Below, piece after piece: positions 33,776 to 42,763 of a stretch of 64,000 bases of DNA. Source of the stretch: Paenibacillus auburnensis (lineage in GTDB: Bacteria; Bacillota; Bacilli; Paenibacillales; Paenibacillaceae); NCBI RefSeq assembly GCF_927798115.1, contig NZ_CAKMMG010000004.1, positions 186,001 to 250,000 of the forward strand, in the 5' to 3' direction. The notes under the pieces are model-generated. The model had not been told where the DNA came from and ran no database searches. It was given only the letters and a program-made list of their open reading frames with translations. The stretch's first letter is position 1. Every line of letters starts with the position of its first letter. A program made the translations under genes and the position numbers.

Positions 33776-35476
33776 TTATTTAGCGGGCTGGAACGAGCTT
33801 TTCAGCGAAACGACCAGATTGAACACGGGATGTCCAGGGGTCGAATATTTGCTGTCCACGTTGAAGTAACCGTGGCGGAAGAATTGGAACTTGTCCTGTG
33901 GTACGCTGTCCTTCAGCCCCGGTTCCACGAAGCCCTGCAGGATCTCGATGGATTTTGGGTTGAGCTGATCCAGGAAGCTTGGCTCCGGCTTGTCGGCGGA
34001 TGGCTCAAGACCTTCAACTTCGGCCTCTGCATCGGCTTCTTCAGCGGAAATCAGCGGCTCGTAGAGGCGGAATTCCGCCGGAACGGCCTGGCTGGCATCC
34101 ACCCAGTGCAGGGTACCCTTGACCTTACGGCCGGTAAATCCGCTGCCGCTCCGCGTCTCCGGATCATACGTGCAGTGCAGCTCCACAACTTCACCGTTCT
34201 CGTCTTTAATGAACTCGTTGCACTTGATGAAATAGGCATTCTTCAGGCGCACTTCGTTGCCCGGGAACAGGCGGAAATATTTGTTCGGCGGAATCTCCAT
34301 GAAATCATCACGCTCAATATAGATTTCCCGGGAGAATGGAATCTGGCGGTTGCCCATTTCAGGGTTCTCCACATTATTCTCAATCTCAAAATATTCCGTC
34401 TGGCCTTCCGGATAATTCGTGATAACCACCTTCAGCGGCCGCAGCACGGCCATCGTCCGGGGCACGGTCAGCTTCAGATCCTCACGGATGAAATGCTCCA
34501 GCATCTGCAGGTCCACAAGGCCCTGGCTTTTGGAAATACCGGTCTCATGCACGAAGCTGCGGATGGCTTCCGGAGTATATCCCCGGCGGCGCAGTCCGGA
34601 AATGGTCGGCATGCGGGGATCATCCCAGCCGTCCACATGGCCTTCATCCACGAGCAGCTTCAGCTTGCGTTTGCTTGTTACCGTCTGGGCGAGGTTAAGG
34701 CGCCCGAATTCGTATTGATGCGGCACAGCCGGCATCTCACATTCTGCAATAACCCAGTCATAGAACGGGCGCTGATCCTCGAACTCCAGGGAACACAGGG
34801 AGTGGGTCACACTTTCAATGGCATCCTCCAGCGGATGTGCGAAGGTATACATTGGATAAATGCACCAGGTATCGCCTGTATTATGGTGGTGGGAGTGCGA
34901 AATCCGGTAAATCACCGGGTCACGCAGATTGATATTTGGCGAAGCCATGTCAATCTTGGCGCGCAGCACCTTCTCGCCGTCCTTGAACTCGCCTGCACGC
35001 ATGCGCCGGAACAGATCCAGGCTCTCTTCGCTACTTCGCTCACGGTACGGGCTGTTCTTGCCGGGCTCCGTCAATGTGCCGCGAAGCTCACGGATTTGAT
35101 CGGCCGAGAGGTCATCCACATAGGCTTTGCCCTTCCGGATCAGCAGTTCAGCGCGTTCGTACATTTCCCCGAAATAATCAGAGGCAAACCGCAGCTCATC
35201 CCATTCGTAACCGAGCCACTTCACGTCCTCCTGAATCGAATTTACATATTCCGTATCCTCTTTCAGCGGGTTCGTATCGTCGAAGCGCAAATTGGTCTTG
35301 CCGCCGAATTCATCAGCCAGTGTAAAGTTAATCCAGATCGCCTTGGCATGTCCGATATGTAAATAACCGTTCGGCTCCGGCGGAAAGCGGGTAACCACTT
35401 CCTTTACTTTACCTGAGCTCAAATCTTCGGTAATGACATTCTTGATGAAATTGGAGGGTGTTCCACGGTTCTCCAC
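33776..35476 (-). CDS. glnS: Glutaminyl-tRNA synthetase
   Basis: GlnRS charges tRNA-Gln directly. The class I motifs are [16 protein letters not shown] (HIGH) near residue 35 and [11 protein letters not shown] (KMSKS type). [12 protein letters not shown] and [20 protein letters not shown] are typical of the Glu/Gln branch, and the C-terminal beta-barrel anticodon domain has [18 protein letters not shown]. Many Bacillota lack GlnRS and use GatCAB instead. I prefer the GTG at 35476, which has GAGAGG 8-9 bases upstream; the longest frame starts with TTG at 35485. No T-box leader was found in the short upstream gap. Confidence 0.96.
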   Translation of the reverse strand: MENRGTPSNFIKNVITEDLSSGKVKEVVTRFPPEPNGYLHIGHAKAIWINFTLADEFGGKTNLRFDDTNPLKEDTEYVNSIQEDVKWLGYEWDELRFASDYFGEMYERAELLIRKGKAYVDDLSADQIRELRGTLTEPGKNSPYRERSSEESLDLFRRMRAGEFKDGEKVLRAKIDMASPNINLRDPVIYRISHSHHHNTGDTWCIYPMYTFAHPLEDAIESVTHSLCSLEFEDQRPFYDWVIAECEMPAVPHQYEFGRLNLAQTVTSKRKLKLLVDEGHVDGWDDPRMPTISGLRRRGYTPEAIRSFVHETGISKSQGLVDLQMLEHFIREDLKLTVPRTMAVLRPLKVVITNYPEGQTEYFEIENNVENPEMGNRQIPFSREIYIERDDFMEIPPNKYFRLFPGNEVRLKNAYFIKCNEFIKDENGEVVELHCTYDPETRSGSGFTGRKVKGTLHWVDASQAVPAEFRLYEPLISAEEADAEAEVEGLEPSADKPEPSFLDQLNPKSIEILQGFVEPGLKDSVPQDKFQFFRHGYFNVDSKYSTPGHPVFNLVVSLKSSFQPAK

Positions 35477-35535
35477 AGCTATCAACCTCTCGTTCTGTAA
35501 TATTACTTCTACCTTGTATGAACATGTTTCCTATT

Positions 35536-35564
35536 AATATACCCGTTAACCGTAGAATGATCAA
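35536..35564 (-). promoter_or_regulatory. Sigma-A promoter of glnS
   Basis: On the minus strand TTGATC (35564-35559), a 17-base spacer and TATATT (35541-35536), about 55 bases before the glnS start. Confidence 0.6.
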
Positions 35565-35700
35565 TGAAATGGGGAATTAAGCCATCCCGGATAGCCCTTT
35601 GACTTCCCTCGAGGCGATGGAGTAGCATGGAAATCATAAAGCTTTGTCATTCATCTGCTCATTTATACTTTCTGATATTTAAAAAGGGGGACTTATCGCA

Positions 35701-35946
35701 ATGAAGCCAATTAAGCTGCCTAAAGAGCAGCGCGACCTGATTACAGAAAATATCCGTGCCTACTTCGAAGCCGAACGCGGAGAGACGATCGGCCATCTCG
35801 CTGCGGATAACCTGCTCGAATTCTTCCTGAAAGAACTGGGACCGGCCATCTATAACGGCGCACTCAGCGACTGCCGCACCCTTGCAGTACAACGGATGCA
35901 GTCACTGGAGGAGGACATTTACGCCCTCGAATGGAAAAAGCGTTAA
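35701..35946 (+). CDS. DUF2164 family protein
   Basis: An 81-residue small cytosolic protein with a Lys/Arg/Glu-rich helical sequence. KLPKEQRDLITENIRAYFEA at the N-terminus and LLEFFLKELGPAIYNGALSD in the middle match what I know of DUF2164, a family without an assigned function. AAAAAGGGGG precedes the ATG. It is followed 39 bases later by an acetyltransferase gene on the same strand, so the two may share a transcript. Confidence 0.85.
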   Translation: MKPIKLPKEQRDLITENIRAYFEAERGETIGHLAADNLLEFFLKELGPAIYNGALSDCRTLAVQRMQSLEEDIYALEWKKR

Positions 35947-35985
35947 GCACCATACCGGCCTTGTGCCGTACAAGGAGGCAGCCGC

Positions 35986-36534
35986 ATGTTTAATTATGTG
36001 ATAGATGATGAGCTTGTGCTGAAGCTGCTGATGCCGGAGCATGCCCGCCAGATGTTCGCCCTGGTCGAACGCTCGCGGCTGCGGCTGCGGCAATGGCTGC
36101 CTTGGGTCGACGGAGTAACCGAACAAGCCCATATCGCATCATTTATTCAAAATGCCGTCAAGCAGGGCAGCGAAAATGGCGGCTTCACCGCCGGACTGTG
36201 GGTCCGGGATGAGCTGGCCGGCATTATCGGATATCATCAGATCGACTGGCAGAGCCGTTCAGTCGGCATCGGCTACTGGCTGGGCGAAGGCTACGAGGGT
36301 CACGGCTACATGACCAGCGCCTGCCGGGCCTTCATTGACTACGCCCTGCTGGAAATGGAGCTGAACCGGATCGAAATCCGCTGTGCGACCGGCAATAAAG
36401 CCAGCCGGGCGATCCCCGAACGGCTAGGCTTTGTGTTCGAAGGTGTCCTGCGCCAAGCTGAAAAGCTTCCGGGTGGCTATGTGAACCACGCCGTATATGG
36501 CCTGCTGCGTAGCGAGTGGAAGCTGCTCGGCTGA
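35986..36534 (+). CDS. RimJ/RimL-type GNAT acetyltransferase
   Basis: A 182-residue acetyltransferase of the group that modifies ribosomal protein N-termini (RimL, YdaF-like). Visible are RLRLRQWLPWVDGV near the start, IGYWLGEGYEGHGYMTSAC for the acetyl-CoA loop, and NRIEIRCATGNKASRAIPER with LGFVFEGVLRQAE at the C-terminus. AAGGAGG lies 7 bases before the ATG. It ends at a strong bidirectional terminator. Confidence 0.9.
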   Translation: MFNYVIDDELVLKLLMPEHARQMFALVERSRLRLRQWLPWVDGVTEQAHIASFIQNAVKQGSENGGFTAGLWVRDELAGIIGYHQIDWQSRSVGIGYWLGEGYEGHGYMTSACRAFIDYALLEMELNRIEIRCATGNKASRAIPERLGFVFEGVLRQAEKLPGGYVNHAVYGLLRSEWKLLG

Positions 36535-36543
36535 GCAGCGCAC

Positions 36544-36580
36544 AAAAATGCCTGGAGGCTTTGTCACTCCAGGCATTTTT
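36544..36580. terminator. Bidirectional terminator
   Basis: A 14-bp stem AAAAATGCCTGGAG/CTCCAGGCATTTTT with a 9-base loop lies between two convergent genes, with A and T runs at both ends. Confidence 0.9.
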
Positions 36581-36621
36581 AATTATTTCCTGACAGACCT
36601 CAGGAATCAGCTACCTCTGAC

Positions 36622-37266
36622 CTAACTCTCTTCTGTACCCAGCCATCTCCGGAACTTTTCCCGGGTTACCAAAGACAGAGTCTCCAGCTCCGAGAGTTCG
36701 GGCAAATCGGACCGGTCCGTGCGCCCGTGCTCCATCAGGTACAGTACCCGTCTGACCGGAAAGCTGCCTGCACCGAACTCCCGCTTAACGATCGCGTCAC
36801 CTGCAGTAATCATGCCCTCACGCAGTACCCGGAAATAGAAGCCGCTGTACCCTGTAGCCAGCACCTGGGCCGGCATATCGGCCGGACCATGCTTCTGAGA
36901 GAGCTTGAAGCAGGGGAACCGGGGCTGGCTGACCTGCAGCAGACAGGAGCCGATCTCGTATACATCCCCGATGCAGACCTCCGTCTCCAGCAGTCCGCTG
37001 ACTGTAAGATTCTCACCGAAGGCGGAATACTCCAGCTTCTTGCCCAGCTGCTCCTCCCAGTAAGCATAATGCTCAACCGGATACACACAAACCGCTTTGT
37101 CCGGACCGCCGTGGTTGACCAGATCAGCCTGTCCATCCCCGTCGAAACCCACGGTATGAAGACGAACCGGCCCCATCGCGGGCAGCTTGTAAATCCCCGT
37201 TTCCAGTGGCTTACCGCGGTAGTCCACCTTTACCGGCTTACCTACATTAAGCGAAATGACTTCCAT
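36622..37266 (-). CDS. MOSC domain protein (YiiM-like)
   Basis: A protein of about 214 residues in the MOSC superfamily (molybdenum cofactor sulfurase C-terminal fold). The start ISLNVGKPVKVDYRGKPLETGIYK is YiiM-like, HGGPDKAVCVYPVEHYAYWE is the conserved core, and FGENLTVSGLLETEVCIGD follows. Characterised YiiM proteins reduce N-hydroxylated compounds with molybdenum cofactor. The equivalent of the metal-binding Cys is in PRFPCFKLSQKHG. Start: ATG at 37266 with GGAGGG 7 bases upstream; ATG at 37272 is too close to it. It overlaps the upstream acetyltransferase gene by 20 bases. Confidence 0.9.
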   Translation of the reverse strand: MEVISLNVGKPVKVDYRGKPLETGIYKLPAMGPVRLHTVGFDGDGQADLVNHGGPDKAVCVYPVEHYAYWEEQLGKKLEYSAFGENLTVSGLLETEVCIGDVYEIGSCLLQVSQPRFPCFKLSQKHGPADMPAQVLATGYSGFYFRVLREGMITAGDAIVKREFGAGSFPVRRVLYLMEHGRTDRSDLPELSELETLSLVTREKFRRWLGTEES

Positions 37267-37777
37267 CCTCATTCCCTCCAGTCAGCATACAGCACATAAA
37301 GACTTCATCCACATAATGTCCGCTGAGATAGAACTCATCCTTCAGCCGGCCCTCCTCGTGAAACCCGCATTTACGGTAAAAGACTAAGGCCGGCTCATTA
37401 CTCGACAACACCCGCAGACGGAGCTTGCGGATTCCGTGCGCTGCCGCATGACGTTTGATAGCTTCGATCAGCATGCCGCCAATGCCCTGCCGCTGAAACC
37501 GCGGATGCACGGCGATATTCACCTCGCACACATGCCGGTTACTCTCCATGCCGCTCGGACAGCCAAAACCGACATACCCGCAAAGCTCCCCTCCCTGCAG
37601 GGCGACCAGCTGGGAGCCTGGCGGCGCATGCAGCAGATAATCCTCACGGGAGCGCCACATCAAAGGGCCCGGCGTCGTATCCTCCGTCCAGATCATGTTG
37701 TCCAGCACGATCAGCTCCCGGGCATCCTTGATTTCGGAGGGCCGGATCGTAAGCTGGCCTCCATTAATTTGTTGCAT
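37247..37777 (-). CDS. GNAT family N-acetyltransferase
   Basis: A 176-residue acetyltransferase with HPRFQRQGIGGMLIEAIKR as the acetyl-CoA loop (R/QxxGxG) and LRVLSSNEPALVFYRKCGF near the C-terminus. The substrate is unknown. GGGGTGG lies upstream of the ATG. Its 3' end overlaps the MOSC gene, so the two are probably translated together. Confidence 0.88.
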   Translation of the reverse strand: MQQINGGQLTIRPSEIKDARELIVLDNMIWTEDTTPGPLMWRSREDYLLHAPPGSQLVALQGGELCGYVGFGCPSGMESNRHVCEVNIAVHPRFQRQGIGGMLIEAIKRHAAAHGIRKLRLRVLSSNEPALVFYRKCGFHEEGRLKDEFYLSGHYVDEVFMCCMLTGGNEDGSHFA

Positions 37778-37852
37778 AGCTCTTCCACCCCTTGCCTTAC
37801 CTTTAAAATATCTCTAGGTTCACCATTCCGCAGTTCATTCCCTTTGCATCCA

Positions 37853-39070
37853 TTATACCGTATTTTGTTCCAGTGTACGGGCTGAACGGTTAACATATGC
37901 ATGGATGATAAAGAAGCCTACCGCAAGTACTGCCATTCCGCAGGCGAGCCAGGCGGTGGGCGCAAGCCCGCCGGTATCATACAGGCTGCCCATTAGATAC
38001 GGCCCGATAACTCTGCCGGCAGCACCGATGCCCCCGCTGAGGCCTAAATAGAAAGGGGCATTCCGTCCGGCATAATCCGAGATAAAGGCCGGGGTTGCCG
38101 GTGAAATCAGCATCTCGCCCAGCGTTGCCAGCACCATCGCCAGCACCATGCCGGGATAACTCGGCATTAACAGAATAACTGCGTATCCACTCAAATAGAA
38201 TACGGCACTTGCCGTCATCTGGGCGGTTGAAGTTCGGGCAAACCAGCGTTTGATGAGGCTGACCAGCGGCTGTGCGGCAAAGATCAGGATACCGTTGAGC
38301 GTCCATAGAAAGCTGTACAGGCTTTTAGACCAGCCTTCCGAAATAATAAACGGCGATACGCCTGTATTCCAGACCGAGTTGCCAAGCAGGAGGAACATGG
38401 AGCCAAGCGCCATATACAAATAGATCCGGGTGTTCCCCATCAGCTTCCAGCCGGACTGGTCCCGGTGACGGGACCTCTGCTGCAGTTCATTATGAGCCGG
38501 AGCATTACCGATTTTCCGCAGATAGACCAGAAAAAACACAGCGAATATAGCCGAGGTTAGCCCGTTCATCACAAAGCTCAGCTTATAGGAAAGATCAGCC
38601 AGCACCCCGCTGAGCCCCGTGCCCAGCGCCACCCCGATATTATTCGCAACATAGATTACATTGAAGAGCTCCCCCCGCCGCTCTGCAAAGCGGAAGCCGA
38701 CAAAGGCCTGAATCGCAGGCTGCGACATGGAGTTGAATAGCCCCACGAGACCCATAACCACCATGAACATATGCCAGTTTCCGCTTGCCGCAGGCAGGGC
38801 GAACAAAGCGAGGGCATTCATGGCCAGACCGCCGACAATCAGCTGTTTCACACCGACCTTATGATAGAGCGATCCGCCCAACAATTGTCCGGCGATTCCC
38901 CCGAGCGATTGAATAACAATAACGAGTGCAGCATCCTTCATGCTGCGCCCCAGCTCATCGAATACATACATCGTCACAAGCGGCCACATGAGTGCACTGC
39001 CGGTCGCATTGACGAGACTTGCGATCAAAAATACTTTGACTTCCTTCGGATAGTCTTGCAGAAACTTCAT
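37853..39070 (-). CDS. MFS transporter
   Basis: A 405-residue major facilitator with about 12 helices. FLIASLVNATGSALMWPLVTMY opens helix 1, and GGSLYHKVGVKQLI sits in the loop after helix 2, close to motif A of drug-proton antiporters. The C-terminal half contains LATLGEMLISPATPAFISDY, typical of the MdtG/YttB-like group. The substrate is unknown. GGGGATGAAAG precedes the ATG. It lies 75 bases upstream of the acetyltransferase-MOSC pair on the same strand. Confidence 0.88.
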   Translation of the reverse strand: MKFLQDYPKEVKVFLIASLVNATGSALMWPLVTMYVFDELGRSMKDAALVIVIQSLGGIAGQLLGGSLYHKVGVKQLIVGGLAMNALALFALPAASGNWHMFMVVMGLVGLFNSMSQPAIQAFVGFRFAERRGELFNVIYVANNIGVALGTGLSGVLADLSYKLSFVMNGLTSAIFAVFFLVYLRKIGNAPAHNELQQRSRHRDQSGWKLMGNTRIYLYMALGSMFLLLGNSVWNTGVSPFIISEGWSKSLYSFLWTLNGILIFAAQPLVSLIKRWFARTSTAQMTASAVFYLSGYAVILLMPSYPGMVLAMVLATLGEMLISPATPAFISDYAGRNAPFYLGLSGGIGAAGRVIGPYLMGSLYDTGGLAPTAWLACGMAVLAVGFFIIHAYVNRSARTLEQNTV

Positions 39071-39204
39071 GACTTGTCTTTCATCCCCTGTTACATATAT
39101 GTCTTAATTCCATCCAGTATCCGCCCAAAACAGGGTGAAGGGCAAGCTTATGCATTGACGTTCTGACGCGTCACACAAACACAGAATTATTGATGCCTCC
39201 TGAT

Positions 39205-41307
39205 CTAAAGCTGCATAGGATCGGGTGAAGCCAAGGCCTGCTCCCGCTTCTTCACTTCAACGGTGGCCGAGAAAAAAGTCGCCCCGCCGTCCATGTCACT
39301 CAGCCGGTCCGGCGTAAGCACATTCACCCGCTGCCTTGTCCCCTGGCCTTCCCACCACAGCCCCTGACTGATCACTGTACCCGGCAGCATTTTCTCCGTC
39401 ACCATAGCCGTGAGTTCTACTATACCTCTGCCGTTATACACGGTTATATCATCACCGTCCGCTATATCCCGTGCCGCCGCATCCTCCGGATGAATCTGCA
39501 GTGCCGGTTTTTTCTCCATCTTCTTATGCTTGCCCACATTGCCGAACGTCGAGTTCAGGAAATTATGGTTCGGCGGAGAGATGAACATCAGCGGATACGC
39601 TGCGCCCTGCTCGGGACGCCGCATCCCGTCATACCCTTCCTTCAGCGGGGTATACTGAGGCAGCGGAGGCAAGCCTGCCTGCTCCATCGCTTTGGAATAA
39701 AGCTCGATTTTGCCTGAAGGGGTGGGCAGGTTCTCCAAATAATGCTCTTTGGGTGTCATGTCCAGCTTGACGAACCGTTCCGCCATCAGCCGATCCAGCG
39801 TGACCCCGTTCATATACGGATTGCGGGGATGGTCAAGTGTCTCACGGATCATCTCAAGCTCGGACTGGCCGAAGATTTCCGGTTCAAAGCCCATGGCCTG
39901 TCCAAGCAGCGAGAAAAGCTCCACATTGCTTTTGCACTCGCCCTGCTTCTCCAGAACAGGCTCCTGAAGCTGCATATAATGATGCCAGTAAGAACCGAAT
40001 AAATCCGTATTTTCAAAAGTGGAAGTTGCCGGCAGCACGATATCGGCGTACAGCGCCGTGTCGGTCATAAACAGATCATGCACAACCGTGAACAGATCCT
40101 CACGGGCAAAGCCTGCCTTTACCTTATCGGCATTAGGGGCAACCACAAGCGGATTGCTGCAGTAGACGAACAGGCTCATAACCGGCTGCTCTTTCTGCTC
40201 CAGCGCCTCGCCGATCCGGTTCATATTGATGCTACGCGCCCGCGGATTGCTCCGTAGATCGGGACGGGCCAGCGCCCGGCCGTTGGTCGAGGAATAGGCG
40301 CCGTTAGACTTGACCGCCCCTCCGCCCGGCTTCAGCCACGCGCCGACCAGCGCCGGCAGACAGGCGATGCTGCGGACATTCATCCCGCCATTGTCGTGAT
40401 GCTGCAGACCGTTGCCGATATGGATATACGGCACCTTCGCTTCGCCGTACAGCTTGGCAAGCTGTTCGATATCCTGCACGGCCACGCCGGTAATCTGCGA
40501 TACCAGTTCTGGCGGATAGCCCAGCGCCTGCTCACGCAGTTCCTTATGTCCTACGGTGTACTTTTCGAGAAAGGCATCGTCCGTCAGCCCGTCCCGGAAC
40601 AGAATATGCATCAGTCCCAGCGCCAGTGCGGTATCTGTACCGGGGTAGAGCGGAAGGAACCAGTCCCCCCACTGGGCTGTCCGGTTGCGGTGCACATCAA
40701 TGACTACTACCTTCGCTCCGCGCTTACGCGCCTGCTCCGCGAATACGACCTGATGCATGTTGGTACTCACAATATTGCCGCCCCAGACGATAATCAGATC
40801 GGCATTTACCGTATCCTCCGGGCTGGCTCCCCCGTCCATTCCCATAGTGTACACCCAGCCGGCCGTGCCGGCCGCGCTGCAGATTTTGGCATCCAGCTGG
40901 CTTGCGCCCAGTCTGTTAAAGAAGCGCCGGTCCATGCCGCCCACGCTGAGCACGCCCATATTGCCGTAAAAATAGTACGGGAGGATGCTCTCCGGCCCGT
41001 ATTCCTGCGACAGCTGTTTGAAGCGTCCGGCAATTTCCGTGATTGCTTCATCCCAGCTGATCTGCTCGAAGGCTCCGCTGCCCTTCGGGCCGGTGCGGCG
41101 GAGGGGATGCATCAGACGCTCGGGATGGTGTACGCGCTCCGCCATGTTCCGCACTTTATTGCAGATGGCTCCCCGGGTCACCGGGTGCTCGGGATTACCT
41201 TCTACTTTTACAATTTTTCCGTCCTGTTTATGCACCAGCAGTCCGCAGGTGTCTGGGCAATCCAGTGGACATACCGCTGGAAATATACCGTCCTTGCTAT
41301 GCTTCAA
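39205..41307 (-). CDS. Molybdopterin oxidoreductase (YyaE-like, DMSO reductase family)
   Basis: A 700-residue bis-MGD enzyme. The N-terminal 4Fe-4S motif is CPLDCPDTC...GAICNK, followed by the family's ERLMHPLRRTGPKGSG and FEQISWDEAITEIA. VWGGNIVSTNMHQ and VVIDVHRNRTAQ mark the cofactor domain. The ligand region VGGMDRRFFNRLGAS has no Cys or Sec at the position where formate dehydrogenases carry one. There is no twin-arginine signal, so it should be cytoplasmic. The start is TTG at 41307 behind AAAAGGGAGG. The donor and acceptor are unknown. A 53-codon frame overlaps its start. Confidence 0.9.
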   Translation of the reverse strand: MKHSKDGIFPAVCPLDCPDTCGLLVHKQDGKIVKVEGNPEHPVTRGAICNKVRNMAERVHHPERLMHPLRRTGPKGSGAFEQISWDEAITEIAGRFKQLSQEYGPESILPYYFYGNMGVLSVGGMDRRFFNRLGASQLDAKICSAAGTAGWVYTMGMDGGASPEDTVNADLIIVWGGNIVSTNMHQVVFAEQARKRGAKVVVIDVHRNRTAQWGDWFLPLYPGTDTALALGLMHILFRDGLTDDAFLEKYTVGHKELREQALGYPPELVSQITGVAVQDIEQLAKLYGEAKVPYIHIGNGLQHHDNGGMNVRSIACLPALVGAWLKPGGGAVKSNGAYSSTNGRALARPDLRSNPRARSINMNRIGEALEQKEQPVMSLFVYCSNPLVVAPNADKVKAGFAREDLFTVVHDLFMTDTALYADIVLPATSTFENTDLFGSYWHHYMQLQEPVLEKQGECKSNVELFSLLGQAMGFEPEIFGQSELEMIRETLDHPRNPYMNGVTLDRLMAERFVKLDMTPKEHYLENLPTPSGKIELYSKAMEQAGLPPLPQYTPLKEGYDGMRRPEQGAAYPLMFISPPNHNFLNSTFGNVGKHKKMEKKPALQIHPEDAAARDIADGDDITVYNGRGIVELTAMVTEKMLPGTVISQGLWWEGQGTRQRVNVLTPDRLSDMDGGATFFSATVEVKKREQALASPDPMQL

Positions 41308-41458
41308 GGCTATAGTCCTCCCTTTTATCTTTGGTTTTGATATTCACTGAATTCATAAAATTGCTTGTTTTTTCATTGTAAGCCCAGCTCTTCCGGGCGT
41401 AAAGAAAATAGCTGTAAACGCCCTGTTTCGTTCTAAGAATCCCCGGGTAATAGAGCAT
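41297..41458 (-). CDS. Possible 53-residue leader protein overlapping the molybdoenzyme gene
   Basis: An ATG at 41458 with AGGGAGTG 6 bases upstream opens a 53-codon frame that begins MLYYPGILRTKQGVYSYF and ends 11 bases inside the molybdopterin oxidoreductase gene in another frame. The peptide is rich in Tyr and Lys, has no membrane segment and no family I recognise. It may be a real small protein, a coupling leader, or chance. Confidence 0.3.
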   Translation of the reverse strand: MLYYPGILRTKQGVYSYFLYARKSWAYNEKTSNFMNSVNIKTKDKREDYSLEA

Positions 41459-41476
41459 ATGAAACACTCCCTATTT

Positions 41477-41527
41477 ATTCGCCGTGAGCCCGATTTCGTT
41501 CCCCCGAGTCGGATATGCACGGCGAAT
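41477..41527. repeat. Inverted repeat in the leader between nirC and the molybdoenzyme gene
   Basis: ATTCGCCGTG and CACGGCGAAT form a perfect 10-bp stem around a 31-base interior with a smaller CCGA/TCGG stem. On the plus strand TTTTGTG follows. On the minus strand it lies just upstream of the ribosome site of the 53-codon frame, so it may fold in that leader RNA. Confidence 0.55.
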
Positions 41528-41565
41528 TTTGTGTTGTCCGTAGTTGATAAATCCCCATAATAAAA

Positions 41566-41639
41566 AGACATTCCCTAAGCGTTTATCCCCACATATCCGC
41601 ATTAACCGGACTGGAGATAAACAAGCGTAAGGAATGTCT
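41566..41639 (-). terminator. Long-stem terminator of the formate/nitrite channel gene
   Basis: Two arms of about 23 bases (AGACATTCCCTAAGCG and on, with its near-perfect complement ending GGAATGTCT) enclose a loop of about 28 bases and are followed by TTTTTA on the minus strand. Confidence 0.75.
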
Positions 41640-41691
41640 ATGACAGTAAGTGTATCTTATAAGTTCATTTCAGGCTGCCTGAGTCTGTAAC

Positions 41692-42519
41692 TTAAGCGTG
41701 TTTCTTCACACCGGAAGCAGCTACGCCTTCTACCGCTTGAACAGCCGCAGGCGCTTTGCGCAGGTAAGCCATATAATAGGCTGCCCCTACAAAAATGGCT
41801 CCCCCGGTAAGATTGCCGAGCCAGACCGGAGCAAAGTTGCCGAAATACTGGGCCCAGGTGAAATGTCCTTCGAATATTGCAGCAGGGATCAGGAACATGT
41901 TAGCTACAACGTGCTGGAAGCCGATAGCTACGAAGGCCATCGTCGGGAACCAGATCCCGAGAATTTTGCCGCTGAAATTATCTGCTCCGTAGGAGAGCCA
42001 AACTGCCAGTGCTACCAGCCAGTTACAGCCAATCCCCGAGACAAAAGCCTGCAGGAAGGTTGCATCAATCTTATGTCCGGCCATATCGACCAGTTTATCC
42101 AGGTATACTCCATCTGCCGTGAGACCGACCACGTGACCGAAGAAATAAGCAACGAACAATGCACCTGCCAGATTGCTAAGCGTAATCAGCACCAGGTTCT
42201 TGATCACTTCCCAGAACGAAATCTTCTTCGCCATGAACGCCAGCGGTACTGCCATCATATTGCCTGTCAGAAGTTCCCCTCCGGCCAGCAGCACCAGAAT
42301 AAGCCCTACCGGGAAGACGGAAGCCCCGATAAAGTTAGCGATGGAGCCCCATTCCTTCGGAGCGCCGGCAATGACGCGAATATCCAGTAAAAATCCGAGC
42401 GCAATAAACGCTCCTCCCAGAAAACCGAGAATGAGTACGGCGGCAAGCGGGTTGTGGGCTTTCTTGATCCCGTTCTCTACCGTGACCTCGGCGATCTGCT
42501 GCGGTTTGTTATAAGCCAT
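41692..42519 (-). CDS. Formate/nitrite transporter family channel
   Basis: A 275-residue pentameric FNT channel with six membrane helices. The helix-breaking pore segments are visible as LAGGELLTGNMMAVPLAF and later QAFVSGIGCNWLVALAVW with FQHVVANMFLIPAAI, which carries the conserved pore His. FocA moves formate and NirC moves nitrite; sequence alone does not decide. Formate-THF ligase and a molybdoenzyme nearby make formate plausible. Two FNR-like boxes lie upstream, which predicts anaerobic induction. GGGGATAGG precedes the ATG. Confidence 0.93.
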   Translation of the reverse strand: MAYNKPQQIAEVTVENGIKKAHNPLAAVLILGFLGGAFIALGFLLDIRVIAGAPKEWGSIANFIGASVFPVGLILVLLAGGELLTGNMMAVPLAFMAKKISFWEVIKNLVLITLSNLAGALFVAYFFGHVVGLTADGVYLDKLVDMAGHKIDATFLQAFVSGIGCNWLVALAVWLSYGADNFSGKILGIWFPTMAFVAIGFQHVVANMFLIPAAIFEGHFTWAQYFGNFAPVWLGNLTGGAIFVGAAYYMAYLRKAPAAVQAVEGVAASGVKKHA

Positions 42520-42571
42520 GATTCCTATCCCCTTCTATTTACTTAAAATTTGTTCCTTTATGCCATTGTAG

Positions 42572-42607
42572 CGTGATCCCAATCACATTTACGTGATAAA
42601 TGTCACC
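42572..42607. promoter_or_regulatory. Two FNR-type boxes upstream of the formate/nitrite channel
   Basis: CGTGA-N6-TCACA (42572-42587) and CGTGA-N6-TCACC (42592-42607) match the TGTGA-N6-TCACA consensus with one and two differences. Their centres are 20 bases apart, on the same DNA face. Confidence 0.6.
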
Positions 42608-42723
42608 TCAAGAAAGACTTCGTGAAAGTTTTCACTGACATGTCAAATTTACCTTAGTAAGGAGAAGGTGCATAGGATAAAAAACACACGGGGTCACTTT
42701 TTCGTGGCCTGTGCAGACAGCAC

Positions 42724-42754
42724 AAAAAAACCGGAGCCTACCACTCCGGTTTTC
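42724..42754 (-). terminator. Intrinsic terminator of the NADH oxidase gene
   Basis: AAACCGGAG/CTCCGGTTT with a 7-base loop is followed by TTTTTG on the minus strand, about 10 bases after the stop. Confidence 0.85.
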
Positions 42755-42763
42755 AGCTTTTTA

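Noticed and set aside
33740..35362. Open frame of 540 codons opposite glnS
   Set aside because: It is an antisense shadow in a GC-rich gene with His/Leu-rich nonsense content; glnS has all synthetase motifs.
35477..35700. T-box leader for glnS
   Set aside because: The promoter lies only about 55 bases upstream of the start, too close for a T-box, and no AGGGTGG-like motif is present.
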